Below, piece by piece: positions 17,287 through 26,789 of a DNA stretch of 37,318 nucleotides; the first letter of the stretch is position 1, and each line of letters begins with the position of its first letter. The stretch comes from a virus. The stretch spans positions 1 through 37,318 of the IMG/VR virus record IMGVR_UViG_3300014904_000020; one strand, 5' to 3'. A program made the translations under genes and the position numbers. The notes below the pieces were generated by a model. It worked only from the letters and a program-made list of their open reading frames with translations. It did no database searches and was not told the DNA's origin.

Positions 17287-18014
17287 GTACAGCAGCAACT
17301 ATTGGGTTAGTAGCAGCAGGTGCTGGTGCAGCCGCTAGTGGTATATCTGCAATAGGTGCTAATCAAAGAAGGAAATCTCGTGAAGCAGAATTAGATGCTT
17401 ATGCTAAACAAAGTCCTTTATATGAAGGTAGTAAGCCAATTAGCGAATACTACCAACAAGCATTAAATAGATATAATGAAAGCCCATATCAATCTCAACA
17501 ATATCAATTAGGAGCAATGAATGCAAGGCAATCAACAGCCCAGGGCATAAATGCTTTACAGGATAGAAGATCTGCAATAGGTGGTATTAGTAGATTGGAG
17601 GCTGGCCAAAATGCAGCTATGCAAAATTTAGGTGCGCAAGCAGAAGCTCAAAGAAATGCAAGATTTGGACAATTAGGAGGAGCTACTCAAATGAAAAATG
17701 CAGATTTAATGCAACAATTTGACATTAATAAGATGACTCCATATAATCGCCAATTTGGATTAAAGCAAATGAAATCAGCAGCTGCTAATCAAGAATATTC
17801 TCAAGATGTAAGTAATACATATAATGCTTTAGGTAATATGGCATCAATTGGTATGATGGCTAATAAAGGTACACCTCCTATGCCTGGACAACCACAAAAT
17901 CCAATTTCAGGTTTACAATCAATTCAGCCTTATCAAAAAAATTTAGGAGTTGGTGATTATACGAATATGACATTACCAGACACATTACCTGCATGGGCAA
18001 GAAATAGAGGATAA
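17262..18014 (+). CDS. Internal virion / ejection protein, small
   Basis: A 250-aa protein. Its N-terminus is an Ala/Gly-rich hydrophobic segment (residues ~2-30, AATIGLVAAGAGAAASGISA) followed by basic NQRRKSREAELDAYAKQ. The rest is Gln/Asn/Ala-rich and helical (ALNRYNESPYQSQQYQLG). This resembles T7 gp14-type proteins, which are packaged under the portal and insert in the outer membrane during DNA ejection. A Pro/Gly-rich C-terminus ends in LPAWARNRG. The ATG lies inside the end of the cupin gene (25-nt overlap). Function is inferred from composition and from the two larger helical proteins that follow. Confidence 0.65.
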   Translation: MAFAIAGLSTAATIGLVAAGAGAAASGISAIGANQRRKSREAELDAYAKQSPLYEGSKPISEYYQQALNRYNESPYQSQQYQLGAMNARQSTAQGINALQDRRSAIGGISRLEAGQNAAMQNLGAQAEAQRNARFGQLGGATQMKNADLMQQFDINKMTPYNRQFGLKQMKSAAANQEYSQDVSNTYNALGNMASIGMMANKGTPPMPGQPQNPISGLQSIQPYQKNLGVGDYTNMTLPDTLPAWARNRG

Positions 18015-18033
18015 TATAAAATATTAAAATAAA

Positions 18034-19485
18034 ATGGCAGCTACAGGATTATTAGGGGTAAACCCATATTATAAAGGAACAGAACTTGATGTATCTAAAC
18101 CAGTCAATTTAGCTATACAACTTCATCAAAAAGAAGAAGCTAAAAAAGAAGCTTTAGATAAATATTTTATGGATTATGAGAAATCTTTGAATCCAGCAGG
18201 TATGCGACAGCAAGACCAAGATGTTTTCTTAAAAAAGTTAGCTCAAAACAAACAATATTATTTACAAAATAGAGATAAGATTTTAAATCCGGCAAAATAC
18301 GGAGCAGAGGCACAATCTCAATATATGGCTAATTTCAAAGGCATTTTATCAGACATTGATAGGTCTAAGCAATTAGCAGCAAATGGGAAGGTTATATCAA
18401 ATGCTATGATGGATGCACGAAAAAATAATAAAACAATTCCAAGAGAAGTAGCAGATGCTCTTTATAATAATGAATTGTCTATGGGTAATCCGAATCATGT
18501 TGCATTTGATCCAGTTAATTTTGATGCATATGACAAACATGATCCGACTAAATTTAGTCAAGCAGTGTTTTCAAAAATAAAACCAAGCGAATCAAAGCCA
18601 GAAAGAATATATGATAAAGCAAATCACGAAGTTTCTTATAAAACAATAAATGATATTGATAAAAACGCTTTGGGTGAAATACAAAATGTAGTTTCTAGTG
18701 AATTACAAAAAGATAGAGGTTTGGTTGATACGGTAAGAGAAATTGCTAGAGATCAAAATAAATTAAATCAATTAGCTGATATATATAGTAATTTTACTGG
18801 TGGTAAGAAAATGAATCCAAATTCATTACAAGATGTAGCTACGGCTTATACTATTGCCTTAAAACCAGCAGCACAAGAAAAATATACTACTCCAAGAGAA
18901 GATGCTAATTATAGAAGATTACAGAATTTATATGACCAAGAAGCTATGGTTGATTATAGAGAAAATAAAAGATTAGGGGATGTTCATAAATCAAATTATA
19001 ATAATTTAGTAGATTTAGTTGAACAAGCAAAACAAACACCAAAGGCTGTATTTAATAAAGATACCAATAAGAATGAAACATGGTATCAAGTACCTATGAC
19101 TAAGTCTGTTCAATCTCAATTTACTACTCCAGAAAAAATTGATGTTAAAAATAATAAAGGCGAGGTTGTAGGGCAAAAAGTTGTTCAAAAAGAAGTTGAC
19201 AATGTGTTATATAATCCAATAACAAAACAATGGATTGGTTATTATCAAAATTTAGATGAAAATGGTAATCCTACTAAAAACTTTGAACAAAAAATACTTA
19301 ATCCAAGAGATATTGCAAAAACTACTTTAAAGGGAGAGTCAACAGCTAAGGATATGGATGTAGCAATAAATTCTTCATTAAAAGGTTTATATGAACCAGC
19401 TCCAGCAGCTCCAGCAGCTCCACCTAAGCCAAGCCCTAAAACAGAAACTTGGGCAGAAAAACAAGCAAGATTAAGAAAAAAATAG
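18034..19485 (+). CDS. Helical internal virion / cargo protein
   Basis: A 483-aa hydrophilic protein, mostly helical and rich in Lys, Asn, Gln and Ala (HQKEEAKKEALDKYFMDYEK near residue 31). A C-terminal Ala/Pro-rich linker (PAPAAPAAPPKPSPK) precedes a short basic end (WAEKQARLRKK). It has no transmembrane segment or enzyme motif. Lying between a gp14-like protein and the 1921-aa polyvalent protein, it fits a medium-sized ejected internal core or cargo protein. Family not recognised; role inferred from the cluster of three. Confidence 0.6.
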   Translation: MAATGLLGVNPYYKGTELDVSKPVNLAIQLHQKEEAKKEALDKYFMDYEKSLNPAGMRQQDQDVFLKKLAQNKQYYLQNRDKILNPAKYGAEAQSQYMANFKGILSDIDRSKQLAANGKVISNAMMDARKNNKTIPREVADALYNNELSMGNPNHVAFDPVNFDAYDKHDPTKFSQAVFSKIKPSESKPERIYDKANHEVSYKTINDIDKNALGEIQNVVSSELQKDRGLVDTVREIARDQNKLNQLADIYSNFTGGKKMNPNSLQDVATAYTIALKPAAQEKYTTPREDANYRRLQNLYDQEAMVDYRENKRLGDVHKSNYNNLVDLVEQAKQTPKAVFNKDTNKNETWYQVPMTKSVQSQFTTPEKIDVKNNKGEVVGQKVVQKEVDNVLYNPITKQWIGYYQNLDENGNPTKNFEQKILNPRDIAKTTLKGESTAKDMDVAINSSLKGLYEPAPAAPAAPPKPSPKTETWAEKQARLRKK

Positions 19486-19496
19486 AAATATAAATA

Positions 19497-22400
19497 ATGG
19501 AAGATAACCAAGTAATAGCAAATAACGATCCATTAAAAGATTTGTACAATGAGTTTAATCCAAAATTAAACTTAGCTAAATCTTATGATGAATTTAAATC
19601 AACAATGCAAGATTCGTCAAATAGGAAAGCATTTTTTGATGAGTTTAATCCAAAATTAAATTTAGCAAATGATTTTAATCAATTTGAAAACGTACTTGGT
19701 TTAAAAAAAAAAGATGGTACGATTACATCTGGCCTTACAAAATTACCATCAACATCTCAAGGAGGTAATTTACCAGATTTTCAAAAAGGATTAGCTCTTG
19801 CTCAAAAGGGTTACGCAATGCCTAATGAAGGTGGTGGTGAACAAAAGGCAGAAGGAGAATATTCTAATTTTGGAACTAATTTAGCATTGCAAGGGCTAAC
19901 AAAAGCTGCCGATATTGATATTGCTACATTAAAATTTTTAAGAAATTTAAAAGGCAAATTGCCATTTACAGATAAGGCACAAGAGATATATGATGAAAAT
20001 GGTAATCTTACTAAGTATGGTCAAGGTATAGATAATACATCAGATTATTTAGGTAGAGCAATAAGAAGTTTCAGAGAAACTCAAATAAAAGATCAACATT
20101 TATTAGAAAATCAATATAGATTACCAGAAACAATAGGTGGTCAAATAGCTAGCGGAATAGCAGGCATTGCACCAGATTTGGCTTTAGCAGCTATGACAGG
20201 CGGTAAAAATCTATTTTCTGGCACAGGTACATTGGCTGCAATAGGAAATGCTGTTACTAGTTCGTTTGTAAGAGAACAAGCAATTGCAGGTGCTGCCAAA
20301 GGTTATAATGAATCTGATAATAAAAGCGCAGGTGAAACTTTTCTAAATACAATTAAAGAAGGTGGCAAAGGTGCTGGACAAGGTGCTTTATATGAAATAG
20401 CTGGTTTTGGAGGTAATAAATTAGGTGGTGTTATTGGTGGAGCATTAAAAAATACTACAGCAAAAGAAGCCGTTAATCTAGGGGCTAGATTAGCTACATT
20501 TAGCCTTGGCGTGCCTAATGTGGAGAGTTTAATTAAAGAAGGTAGATTGGCTAATCAAGATGAAGTTCTTCAAAATTTGGGTGTTTCTGGGGCAATGGAA
20601 TTATTCCATTTAGCAGGGAAAGCTCCTGAAGCTTTAATGAATAAAAAAGGTGCTGCCGTTACAACTGAATCAAATCCTGATATTGAAGCAAAAGTCGCAA
20701 CTCATATTAATGATGTAAGAGCAGGTTCTGCACTTAATAATTTCATGAAGGCTAGTCCAGATGTTATTGATAATTTAGTAAAAAGTGATCAAACTGCGCA
20801 GCATTTGAATTTATCAGCAATGGATGCTGTTAAGAGAGCTGAATCTATGCCTGATGGTGAAGAAAAAAGTAAAGTATTACAAACAGCAGCAGATTTTACA
20901 CAAGCAGCCGATATTAAACATGTAACAGATTTAATTGCAAATTCACCAGATGGATTAACACATCTAGCACAAGATTTGCCAGAGAATATTAGAGATCAAT
21001 TCATGCAAAAAGCTCAAGATATTCATAAGAACTTAAATCCTACTGAATTACGAAAGCAAGCTCATGTTGATAATATTTCACAAGCAGAAGATGCAATTAA
21101 ACAATTTGAACCTTTGGCAAATCAAAATAATCCAAATGTAAAAGAAAGATTAGATGCTCAAAGAGAAATAGAAAAAGCCAAAGCTACTATAGACCAGGCA
21201 ACTAAAGATTTTAATAAAACATCTGATGAACAAGAGCAACAAAAACAAGCATTGCAAGATGCTAAATTAGCCCAACAACAGGAAGCGTCTATTGAGCCAA
21301 CTGAAGAAGTTAAACCAATTGAAGAAATAAATAAAGCTAATGTAACTGTAGAGGGAACAACAGATGGGTATAAAGTTATAAGCGGTGATAAAGCTAATTC
21401 AATAGGCGATATAAGACAAGAGGCAAATGAAGCTAGGAAAAAAGGTCAAGATACATTTACAAAAGAAACTGTTAAAGATGGTAAAAAAATATTTACATTA
21501 ACAGATGCTACAGTTTCAGATAATTTTGGAAGACCGGGTTTTAAATCTGCTTCTATATCATTTCCAGAAGGAACTAAAGTTACTATGGAGGATGTTATGC
21601 CTAAATTAAAATCTGAATTAGGTATAAAAGAAGAAGTTAAACCAACTGAAGAAGAAATAACAGTATATCATGGAGGAAGTGTAAAGGACTTATCTAAAAC
21701 AGAAGGCGGCTTATTTGTATCAGCAGATAAGACACAGGCAGAAGCTTATGCAAAGGGTAATAGCGGTGATGTTCAAGAATTTAAAATAAATAAAAACGAT
21801 ATTTCTAATGAAAGTGAAGTAAGGAATGTCATTGTAGAATTAGGTTTAAAGTCAAAACAAGAAGGGTGGGATTTATCTAAAGAATTAATGTTACATGAAA
21901 TATTAGATCCTAGATTTGAAACATCTTTAAGTAAAGATGATTTAAATAAATTATATACTGAATTAGAAAAAAGAGGTTATAAGGCTATTGAAATGGGTGC
22001 TACAGATATTACTGGTAAAAAAAATGCAATAAATGATATATTAGTTTTAAATCCAAAAGAAACATTAAAAATAGAAGTTAAACCAACTGAAGAATTAAAG
22101 CCTGTAGAGAAAAAACAAAAGCCATTTGTAAGCTCTCAAGGTCATTCAGTAGAATTAGAAAATGGCAAATTAGTTGTTAAGGATAAAAAAGGAGAAGTAT
22201 TATCAGATAGAGCTAGTAAAAAAGCAATAGAAGAATATGCTGATAATTTTGATTATTCAAAAGGCGAAAAAGCACCTGAAGTTCCAAATGAAATAACAAA
22301 TAGCAGAGATGCAGCAAAATATGTTATTGATGAATCAAATAACCCTGAAGAAGTAGCTCAAGTATATGCTAGTGAGGATTTGATGCCAAAAGAAGGTAAT

Positions 22401-25262
22401 CCTAAATTTCAGGCTATTGCAGAGCATGGATTGGGAAGAATTAAAACATCTAGTTATAAGAATCTTGGTGATCCAAATAAGATTGAGAAATCAATGTATC
22501 TTAAAATATTTAGTGAAGAAAAAGGATTGCCAATTGATGTAGTAGCCAAATCAATATCAGATAAGTATGAAGGATTGAATATTGAGCCTCAAGATATTGT
22601 AGATTATATTGAAAAATATTCAAGAGGTGATAAAGCTGCATTAGAATATGAAGAATCAGATGTGGCAAAACAAGCTAGAGATAAATTTAACAAATTAACT
22701 GGATTAGATTTGAATCCTGAATTAGCCGATAAAATAATAAATAAACAATTAGAAAAAGCAACGAAAGATCAATTAGACATTATAAAAGAAGATTATGAAA
22801 CAGCAAAACAACTTGAAGATGCCTACTGGGCAGAGTACGAAAAAACTGACGGATTTACAAAAGAAAGCCCTGTTAGTAAAGTTAATGAGCCAAAAACCGC
22901 CCCAAAAGAAAAAGTAACGGAAGAAAGCATAGTAGAAGAACCAGAAGGAACTACATCAATTAAAAACAAAACAACAGCTGAAGAAAGAGCTAATAAAGGC
23001 TTAGATGAAATTGAAGTAGCTGCTAAAAGGTCTTTCCCTGAAGTATTTGAAAAAGGAAAGCAATTGGTTGATGAAGGTAAAATTGATCCAAGACAAATGG
23101 CTATAGATTTGGCTAAAAAACCAAGAGCATTAAGCCCAGAAGAAAGTGTTGCTTTATTATACGATAGAATGAAAATTCAAAAAGAGTATAAAAAGTTGTC
23201 AGAAGATATTGAATCAGAACCAGATAGTATAGTAAAAGATTTAATGCGTTCAAATTTAAATCAATTAGAAAAAGCCGCATTGATTAATGATGAAGCTGCT
23301 AAAAAAACTGGTTATGAGCAAGGTTTGGGTTTAGCTGTAAGAAAAATGATTATTAAAGAAGATTATTCTTTATTAAATCAAAAAGCTAGATATAAGGCTG
23401 CTAACAATGGGGAAGAACTATCTCCTGAAATAGAAAGTAAATTAAAGGAAAATGTAACAAAATTAGAAGAAGCTCAAAAGAAGCTTGAAGAATATGAACA
23501 AACAATAAAGAATTCACAAGCAAAAAAGGTAATTTATACAGAAGCCAAAAAAGCTAAAAAAACAAATAAAACTACTGAAGATTTTAAGAAAGAAAGAGAA
23601 GATATATTTAAAAACATAAAAGATAAATGGGATAGTGCGTCTAAAACAAATATTGTTACTGCCGTACCCGTTCCTTATGCAGCTCAATTAGCAGCCATAT
23701 CTCCAGAAGTTTTAAAATTAGTAAGAAGTTATGCCGAACAAGGTATTACTAAATTAGATGATATTGTAAATGATTTGCATGAAAATATTTCTAAGCAAAT
23801 ACCAAATATAACTAAAAGAGATGTTAAAGATATTTTAGCTGGAGAATATACTAAAAAGAAAGAAGCTCCACCAGTAGATAGGGAGAAAATGAAATTACAG
23901 TCTAATGTAAATAGGAATAAAAATCAAAGTGAATTAGATAAGCAAGAAATATTAAGAGATAAAAGAAGTCTTTTAAGAAAAGGTATAGATTATTTTCAGG
24001 AATGGAGAAGATTTGGGTTATTAAGTGGGGCACCTGTAATAGGTAAGATTGGACTTGGAGCTGCAATTAGAACTGGAATTACAAATCCGGGGGAAGCATT
24101 GATAGGTAAGGGATTATCTCAGCTTCCAATAATATCAAGAATTGCAGCAAAAGCAGGAAGAGAAGGTACATTTAATACAAAAGCAGAAGCAAAAGCATTT
24201 GCTCAATTTGTAGATAAGGCATCATATGAAGATGTAAGACAGGTATTTAAGACGGGAAGAGGTGAATTAGAAAATTTACATGATAAAAAACTTTATCCTT
24301 CTAATGGTTGGTTAGATTTCTTCGGCAACCTGCATGCTGCTATCAAAGTTTTACCAAAAAGAGCTGAATATTTTAGAGCATTGGAATATAGAACAGAACA
24401 TGCATTAAAAAATGGTGCAGATATTACAGATCCAATAGTTCAACAAGAATTATCAGCAAAAGCTTATGCAGATGCATTGAGGGCAATTTATATGCAAGAT
24501 AATGCTGTTAATGATTTATATAAAAAAGCTGTTAGGAAATTAGAATTATTAGGTGGTATAGGTAAAGGTGGAGCAGAAGTTATGAAATTTATATTGCCAA
24601 TTATTAAAGTACCTACTAACTATGTTGCAGAGGAATCTTCATATATTTTAGGTGGATTTAAGGCTTTATTTGCTTTAAGAAAAGGTATTTCAAAATTAAC
24701 ACCAGAAGAAGCTGATTATGTAATGAGAGCATTGAAAAAGCAAACTGCTGGAGTTGGTTTTCTAATGCTTGGGTATGCTAGACCTGATCTAGTTGGTGGA
24801 TATTACACTGGCCCTAGGAAAAAGGGGGATTTACAAGCAGGCGATTTAGTTGTTGCTGGCGTTCATATGCCTCATTGGGCAATGCACACACCAATGTTAG
24901 AGGCTTTACAATTCGGTGCTTCAATAAGAAGAGCAAGAGAAGCCGCAGGTAAAAGCTATAAACAAAAAGATTTAAATATGTTTACAGGAATAGTTCCGTC
25001 TTTAGGCGCTGTTGCAAAACAAATACCTTTTGCTGAACAAGCTGAACAAGTAACAAAAGGGCTTAAAAGCACAGATGCATTTTTAAGATATGCCGGAGGT
25101 CAGGCTCAATCAGTACTTGATCCTCAATTGGTTAAAAATATAGCTGAATTTACTGATTATAGTAATGGCCAATGGAATAAAAGAGAAGCTAAAACATTTG
25201 AGGAAAAGCTAAAATCAGGATTCCCTGGAACAAGAGAACAATTAAAAATTAAAAAACAATAA
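19497..25262 (+). CDS. Giant polyvalent (ejected) protein with ADP-ribosyltransferase-like domain
   Basis: A 1921-aa multidomain protein. Residues 19-78 hold two 30-aa repeats starting EFNPKLNLA. Residues ~170-320 are Gly/Ala-rich and partly hydrophobic, possibly membrane-interacting. Residues ~400-600 and ~1200-1400 are charged and probably coiled. Residues ~720-860 resemble the ART-PolyVal type: Y724-H725-G-G, then GLFVSADKTQAEAYAKG, and VLNPKETLKI at the end. The C-terminal ~420 residues (FQEWRRFGLLSGAP, FILPIIKVPTNYVAE, GYYTGPRKKGDLQAGD) resemble the conserved end of large phage internal proteins. Known polyvalent proteins are injected with the genome and protect it or modify host targets. 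The domain call rests on motif reading; catalysis is not shown. Confidence 0.72.
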   Translation: MEDNQVIANNDPLKDLYNEFNPKLNLAKSYDEFKSTMQDSSNRKAFFDEFNPKLNLANDFNQFENVLGLKKKDGTITSGLTKLPSTSQGGNLPDFQKGLALAQKGYAMPNEGGGEQKAEGEYSNFGTNLALQGLTKAADIDIATLKFLRNLKGKLPFTDKAQEIYDENGNLTKYGQGIDNTSDYLGRAIRSFRETQIKDQHLLENQYRLPETIGGQIASGIAGIAPDLALAAMTGGKNLFSGTGTLAAIGNAVTSSFVREQAIAGAAKGYNESDNKSAGETFLNTIKEGGKGAGQGALYEIAGFGGNKLGGVIGGALKNTTAKEAVNLGARLATFSLGVPNVESLIKEGRLANQDEVLQNLGVSGAMELFHLAGKAPEALMNKKGAAVTTESNPDIEAKVATHINDVRAGSALNNFMKASPDVIDNLVKSDQTAQHLNLSAMDAVKRAESMPDGEEKSKVLQTAADFTQAADIKHVTDLIANSPDGLTHLAQDLPENIRDQFMQKAQDIHKNLNPTELRKQAHVDNISQAEDAIKQFEPLANQNNPNVKERLDAQREIEKAKATIDQATKDFNKTSDEQEQQKQALQDAKLAQQQEASIEPTEEVKPIEEINKANVTVEGTTDGYKVISGDKANSIGDIRQEANEARKKGQDTFTKETVKDGKKIFTLTDATVSDNFGRPGFKSASISFPEGTKVTMEDVMPKLKSELGIKEEVKPTEEEITVYHGGSVKDLSKTEGGLFVSADKTQAEAYAKGNSGDVQEFKINKNDISNESEVRNVIVELGLKSKQEGWDLSKELMLHEILDPRFETSLSKDDLNKLYTELEKRGYKAIEMGATDITGKKNAINDILVLNPKETLKIEVKPTEELKPVEKKQKPFVSSQGHSVELENGKLVVKDKKGEVLSDRASKKAIEEYADNFDYSKGEKAPEVPNEITNSRDAAKYVIDESNNPEEVAQVYASEDLMPKEGNPKFQAIAEHGLGRIKTSSYKNLGDPNKIEKSMYLKIFSEEKGLPIDVVAKSISDKYEGLNIEPQDIVDYIEKYSRGDKAALEYEESDVAKQARDKFNKLTGLDLNPELADKIINKQLEKATKDQLDIIKEDYETAKQLEDAYWAEYEKTDGFTKESPVSKVNEPKTAPKEKVTEESIVEEPEGTTSIKNKTTAEERANKGLDEIEVAAKRSFPEVFEKGKQLVDEGKIDPRQMAIDLAKKPRALSPEESVALLYDRMKIQKEYKKLSEDIESEPDSIVKDLMRSNLNQLEKAALINDEAAKKTGYEQGLGLAVRKMIIKEDYSLLNQKARYKAANNGEELSPEIESKLKENVTKLEEAQKKLEEYEQTIKNSQAKKVIYTEAKKAKKTNKTTEDFKKEREDIFKNIKDKWDSASKTNIVTAVPVPYAAQLAAISPEVLKLVRSYAEQGITKLDDIVNDLHENISKQIPNITKRDVKDILAGEYTKKKEAPPVDREKMKLQSNVNRNKNQSELDKQEILRDKRSLLRKGIDYFQEWRRFGLLSGAPVIGKIGLGAAIRTGITNPGEALIGKGLSQLPIISRIAAKAGREGTFNTKAEAKAFAQFVDKASYEDVRQVFKTGRGELENLHDKKLYPSNGWLDFFGNLHAAIKVLPKRAEYFRALEYRTEHALKNGADITDPIVQQELSAKAYADALRAIYMQDNAVNDLYKKAVRKLELLGGIGKGGAEVMKFILPIIKVPTNYVAEESSYILGGFKALFALRKGISKLTPEEADYVMRALKKQTAGVGFLMLGYARPDLVGGYYTGPRKKGDLQAGDLVVAGVHMPHWAMHTPMLEALQFGASIRRAREAAGKSYKQKDLNMFTGIVPSLGAVAKQIPFAEQAEQVTKGLKSTDAFLRYAGGQAQSVLDPQLVKNIAEFTDYSNGQWNKREAKTFEEKLKSGFPGTREQLKIKKQ
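19551..19730 (+). repeat. Two tandem 90-nt repeats at the start of the polyvalent gene
   Basis: The units start at 19551 and 19641 and each opens with GAGTTTAATCCAAAATTAAA. They encode EFNPKLNLA followed by a diverged F/Y-D/N-EF/QF stretch (KSYDEFKSTM and NDFNQFENVL), giving a 30-residue period. Amino-acid identity is highest in the first nine residues. Confidence 0.7.
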
Positions 25263-25263
25263 A

Positions 25264-25422
25264 ATGGCTTATAAATCACAGGCCCAAGAAGCATATTTCA
25301 ATATTCATAGAGCAGAACTTGAAAAAAAAGGAATTAATGTATCAGAATGGAACAAAGCTAGCAAAGGAATGAAGCTACCTAAAAAGGTAAGCAATTTGAA
25401 GTCTATGAAGAAAAGAAAATAA
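25264..25422 (+). CDS. 52-aa basic phage protein
   Basis: A small gene whose ATG follows the 1921-aa gene's stop after one base. The product begins MAYKSQAQEAYFNIHRAELE, continues KKGINVSEWNKASKGMKLP and ends in a Lys-rich tail (SMKKRK). I recall this pattern (start KSxxQxxYF, then V-x-EWxKASKGxKLP) in short conserved proteins of many phages, often next to internal or structural genes. The conserved words and tight coupling support a real gene. The high positive charge would suit DNA or RNA binding or packaging in the virion, but no function is known to me. Confidence 0.75.
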   Translation: MAYKSQAQEAYFNIHRAELEKKGINVSEWNKASKGMKLPKKVSNLKSMKKRK

Positions 25423-25444
25423 GGCAAAATACCTATATTTTTCT

Positions 25445-25452
25445 TATATTTG
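25445..25452 (+). promoter_or_regulatory. Promoter-like TATATTTG before the GIY-YIG gene
   Basis: TATATTTG lies 17 nt before the ATG at 25470, the same spacing as at 9488 and 37094, with T-rich sequence upstream. Candidate promoter for the endonuclease and the genes behind it. Confidence 0.5.
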
Positions 25453-25469
25453 GGTAAAATTTAAAGCAA

Positions 25470-26267
25470 ATGCCTTTAGTACCTAATTTAATCAAAAGCT
25501 GGAACATCTATAAGATGACTAGCCCTACTGATAGGGTATATATTGGCGTAACTTCAAATATTACTAAAAGAAAGGCTGCATATAGTGGGTTAGATTGCAA
25601 AAGTCAGCCTTTATTGTTTAAATCAATAGAAAAATATGGGTTAAGTAATCTTAATTTTGAGATTATAGATGAATTTGATGGAACATTATCAGAAGCTAAA
25701 AGCAAAGAAATGTTTTGGATAAGGACATATATGAGCAATTATTGTAAGTATCCAGAAATGAGAGGGATGAATCTTACTGATGGAGGACAAGGGACATTAG
25801 GATATAAAGTATCAGATACTCAAAAAGAAATAATATCTAAACGAAATAAAGGATATAAACATACTGAAGAGGCTAAAAATAAAATAAGCGAGGCAGGTAA
25901 AGGGAACATGTGGAATATAGGTAAAAAAAGAACACCTGAACATATTGAATCTTTAATAAAAGCTAACATTGGCAATAAGTATAATTTAGGTAGAAAACAA
26001 TCTCAAGAAACAAAAGATAAAAGAGCAACTAAGTTAAAGGGAAAAGATAGAGGTCAAGAATATAAAAATAAATTATCTAATATATTAACAATTAAATTAG
26101 GTAAAAAAATAGAACAATACGATATTAATAATATTTTTGTAAAGGAATACGATTCAATATCTATTGCAGTAAAAGAGCTTGGAGTTTGGAGAAGTATAAT
26201 AAAACATTCTTTAAAAAACGGGACTTTCTCAACTAAATTAAAAAGTTATTTTAAATATAAAATATAA
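25470..26267 (+). CDS. GIY-YIG homing endonuclease with NUMOD DNA-binding repeats
   Basis: A 265-aa enzyme. Residues 12-30 carry the signature NIYKM ... RVYIGVTSN (GIY as Asn12-Ile13-Tyr14, YIG as Tyr24-Ile25-Gly26). Arg34 and Glu80 in EMFWI fit the catalytic Arg and Glu. Residues ~125-200 contain NUMOD3-like repeats (GYKHTEEAKNKISEAGKGN, NIGKKRTPEHIESLIKAN, NLGRKQSQETKDKRA). The end (IEQYDINNIFVKEYDSISIA) is NUMOD1-like. These parts bind DNA and the N-terminal domain nicks or cuts it. The first residues MPLVPNL are unusual for the family and resemble the start of the downstream gene (MPFIPNF), hinting at how the gene was inserted. It has its own promoter-like site. Confidence 0.9.
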   Translation: MPLVPNLIKSWNIYKMTSPTDRVYIGVTSNITKRKAAYSGLDCKSQPLLFKSIEKYGLSNLNFEIIDEFDGTLSEAKSKEMFWIRTYMSNYCKYPEMRGMNLTDGGQGTLGYKVSDTQKEIISKRNKGYKHTEEAKNKISEAGKGNMWNIGKKRTPEHIESLIKANIGNKYNLGRKQSQETKDKRATKLKGKDRGQEYKNKLSNILTIKLGKKIEQYDINNIFVKEYDSISIAVKELGVWRSIIKHSLKNGTFSTKLKSYFKYKI

Positions 26268-26270
26268 AAA

Positions 26271-26789
26271 ATGCCATTTATTCCTAATTTTACCGCATCA
26301 CAATACAGCGGCACACCTTCAATAATTACGCTAAATGACACTAGCGTAGGCTCTGATGTAACTATAGCTTCTCGTAGAGTATATTTATTGCAAGCAAATG
26401 GTACATTTTTAGTACCTGCTGGTACGACTACTGATTACATAGTATGGGATTTAGTTGATACAAGTATTGATTTAGATGTATTATCTCAAGATAGTGCATT
26501 AAGTATTACTGTTCAATGGATGAGTGGTATCAATACTGTGGTTACATCAAAAACAATTTCATTTGCATTTACTGCATACAATGAAACATTCTACTATGGT
26601 CTTACTGAAAGCCAAGTAGCAAATTCAAATTTATCCGCTAGCACGAATTGGTATCAATCAAAATTGGTTCTGAGGGTGGAACTTGATAGCGCAGATCAAA
26701 GTATTACGTTTGCTTCTGATATATATAGTGCGCAAGCAGCCTTGAATAGAGCTACATACATTAGTACAAATCAAGCTTATTTTTTCTAA
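26271..26789 (+). CDS. Beta-rich structural protein between two homing endonucleases
   Basis: A 172-aa protein that starts 3 nt after the GIY-YIG stop and ends overlapping, on the opposite strand, the stop of the HNH gene by 3 nt. The sequence is Thr/Ser-rich with long beta-strand stretches (SRRVYLLQANGTFLVPAG, SALSITVQWMSG, KLVLRVELDSADQSITFAS) and ends in a short helix plus YISTNQAYFF. It has no cysteine, signal peptide or enzyme motif. It probably belongs to the tail or fibre module whose next member is at 27526. The start MPFIPNF resembles the beginning of the upstream endonuclease. Family not recognised. Confidence 0.65.
   Translation: MPFIPNFTASQYSGTPSIITLNDTSVGSDVTIASRRVYLLQANGTFLVPAGTTTDYIVWDLVDTSIDLDVLSQDSALSITVQWMSGINTVVTSKTISFAFTAYNETFYYGLTESQVANSNLSASTNWYQSKLVLRVELDSADQSITFASDIYSAQAALNRATYISTNQAYFF

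Noticed and set aside
25420-25444. Possible terminator before the GIY-YIG gene (AGG...CCT with T-run)
   Set aside because: Only three to four pairs can form, too weak to call.
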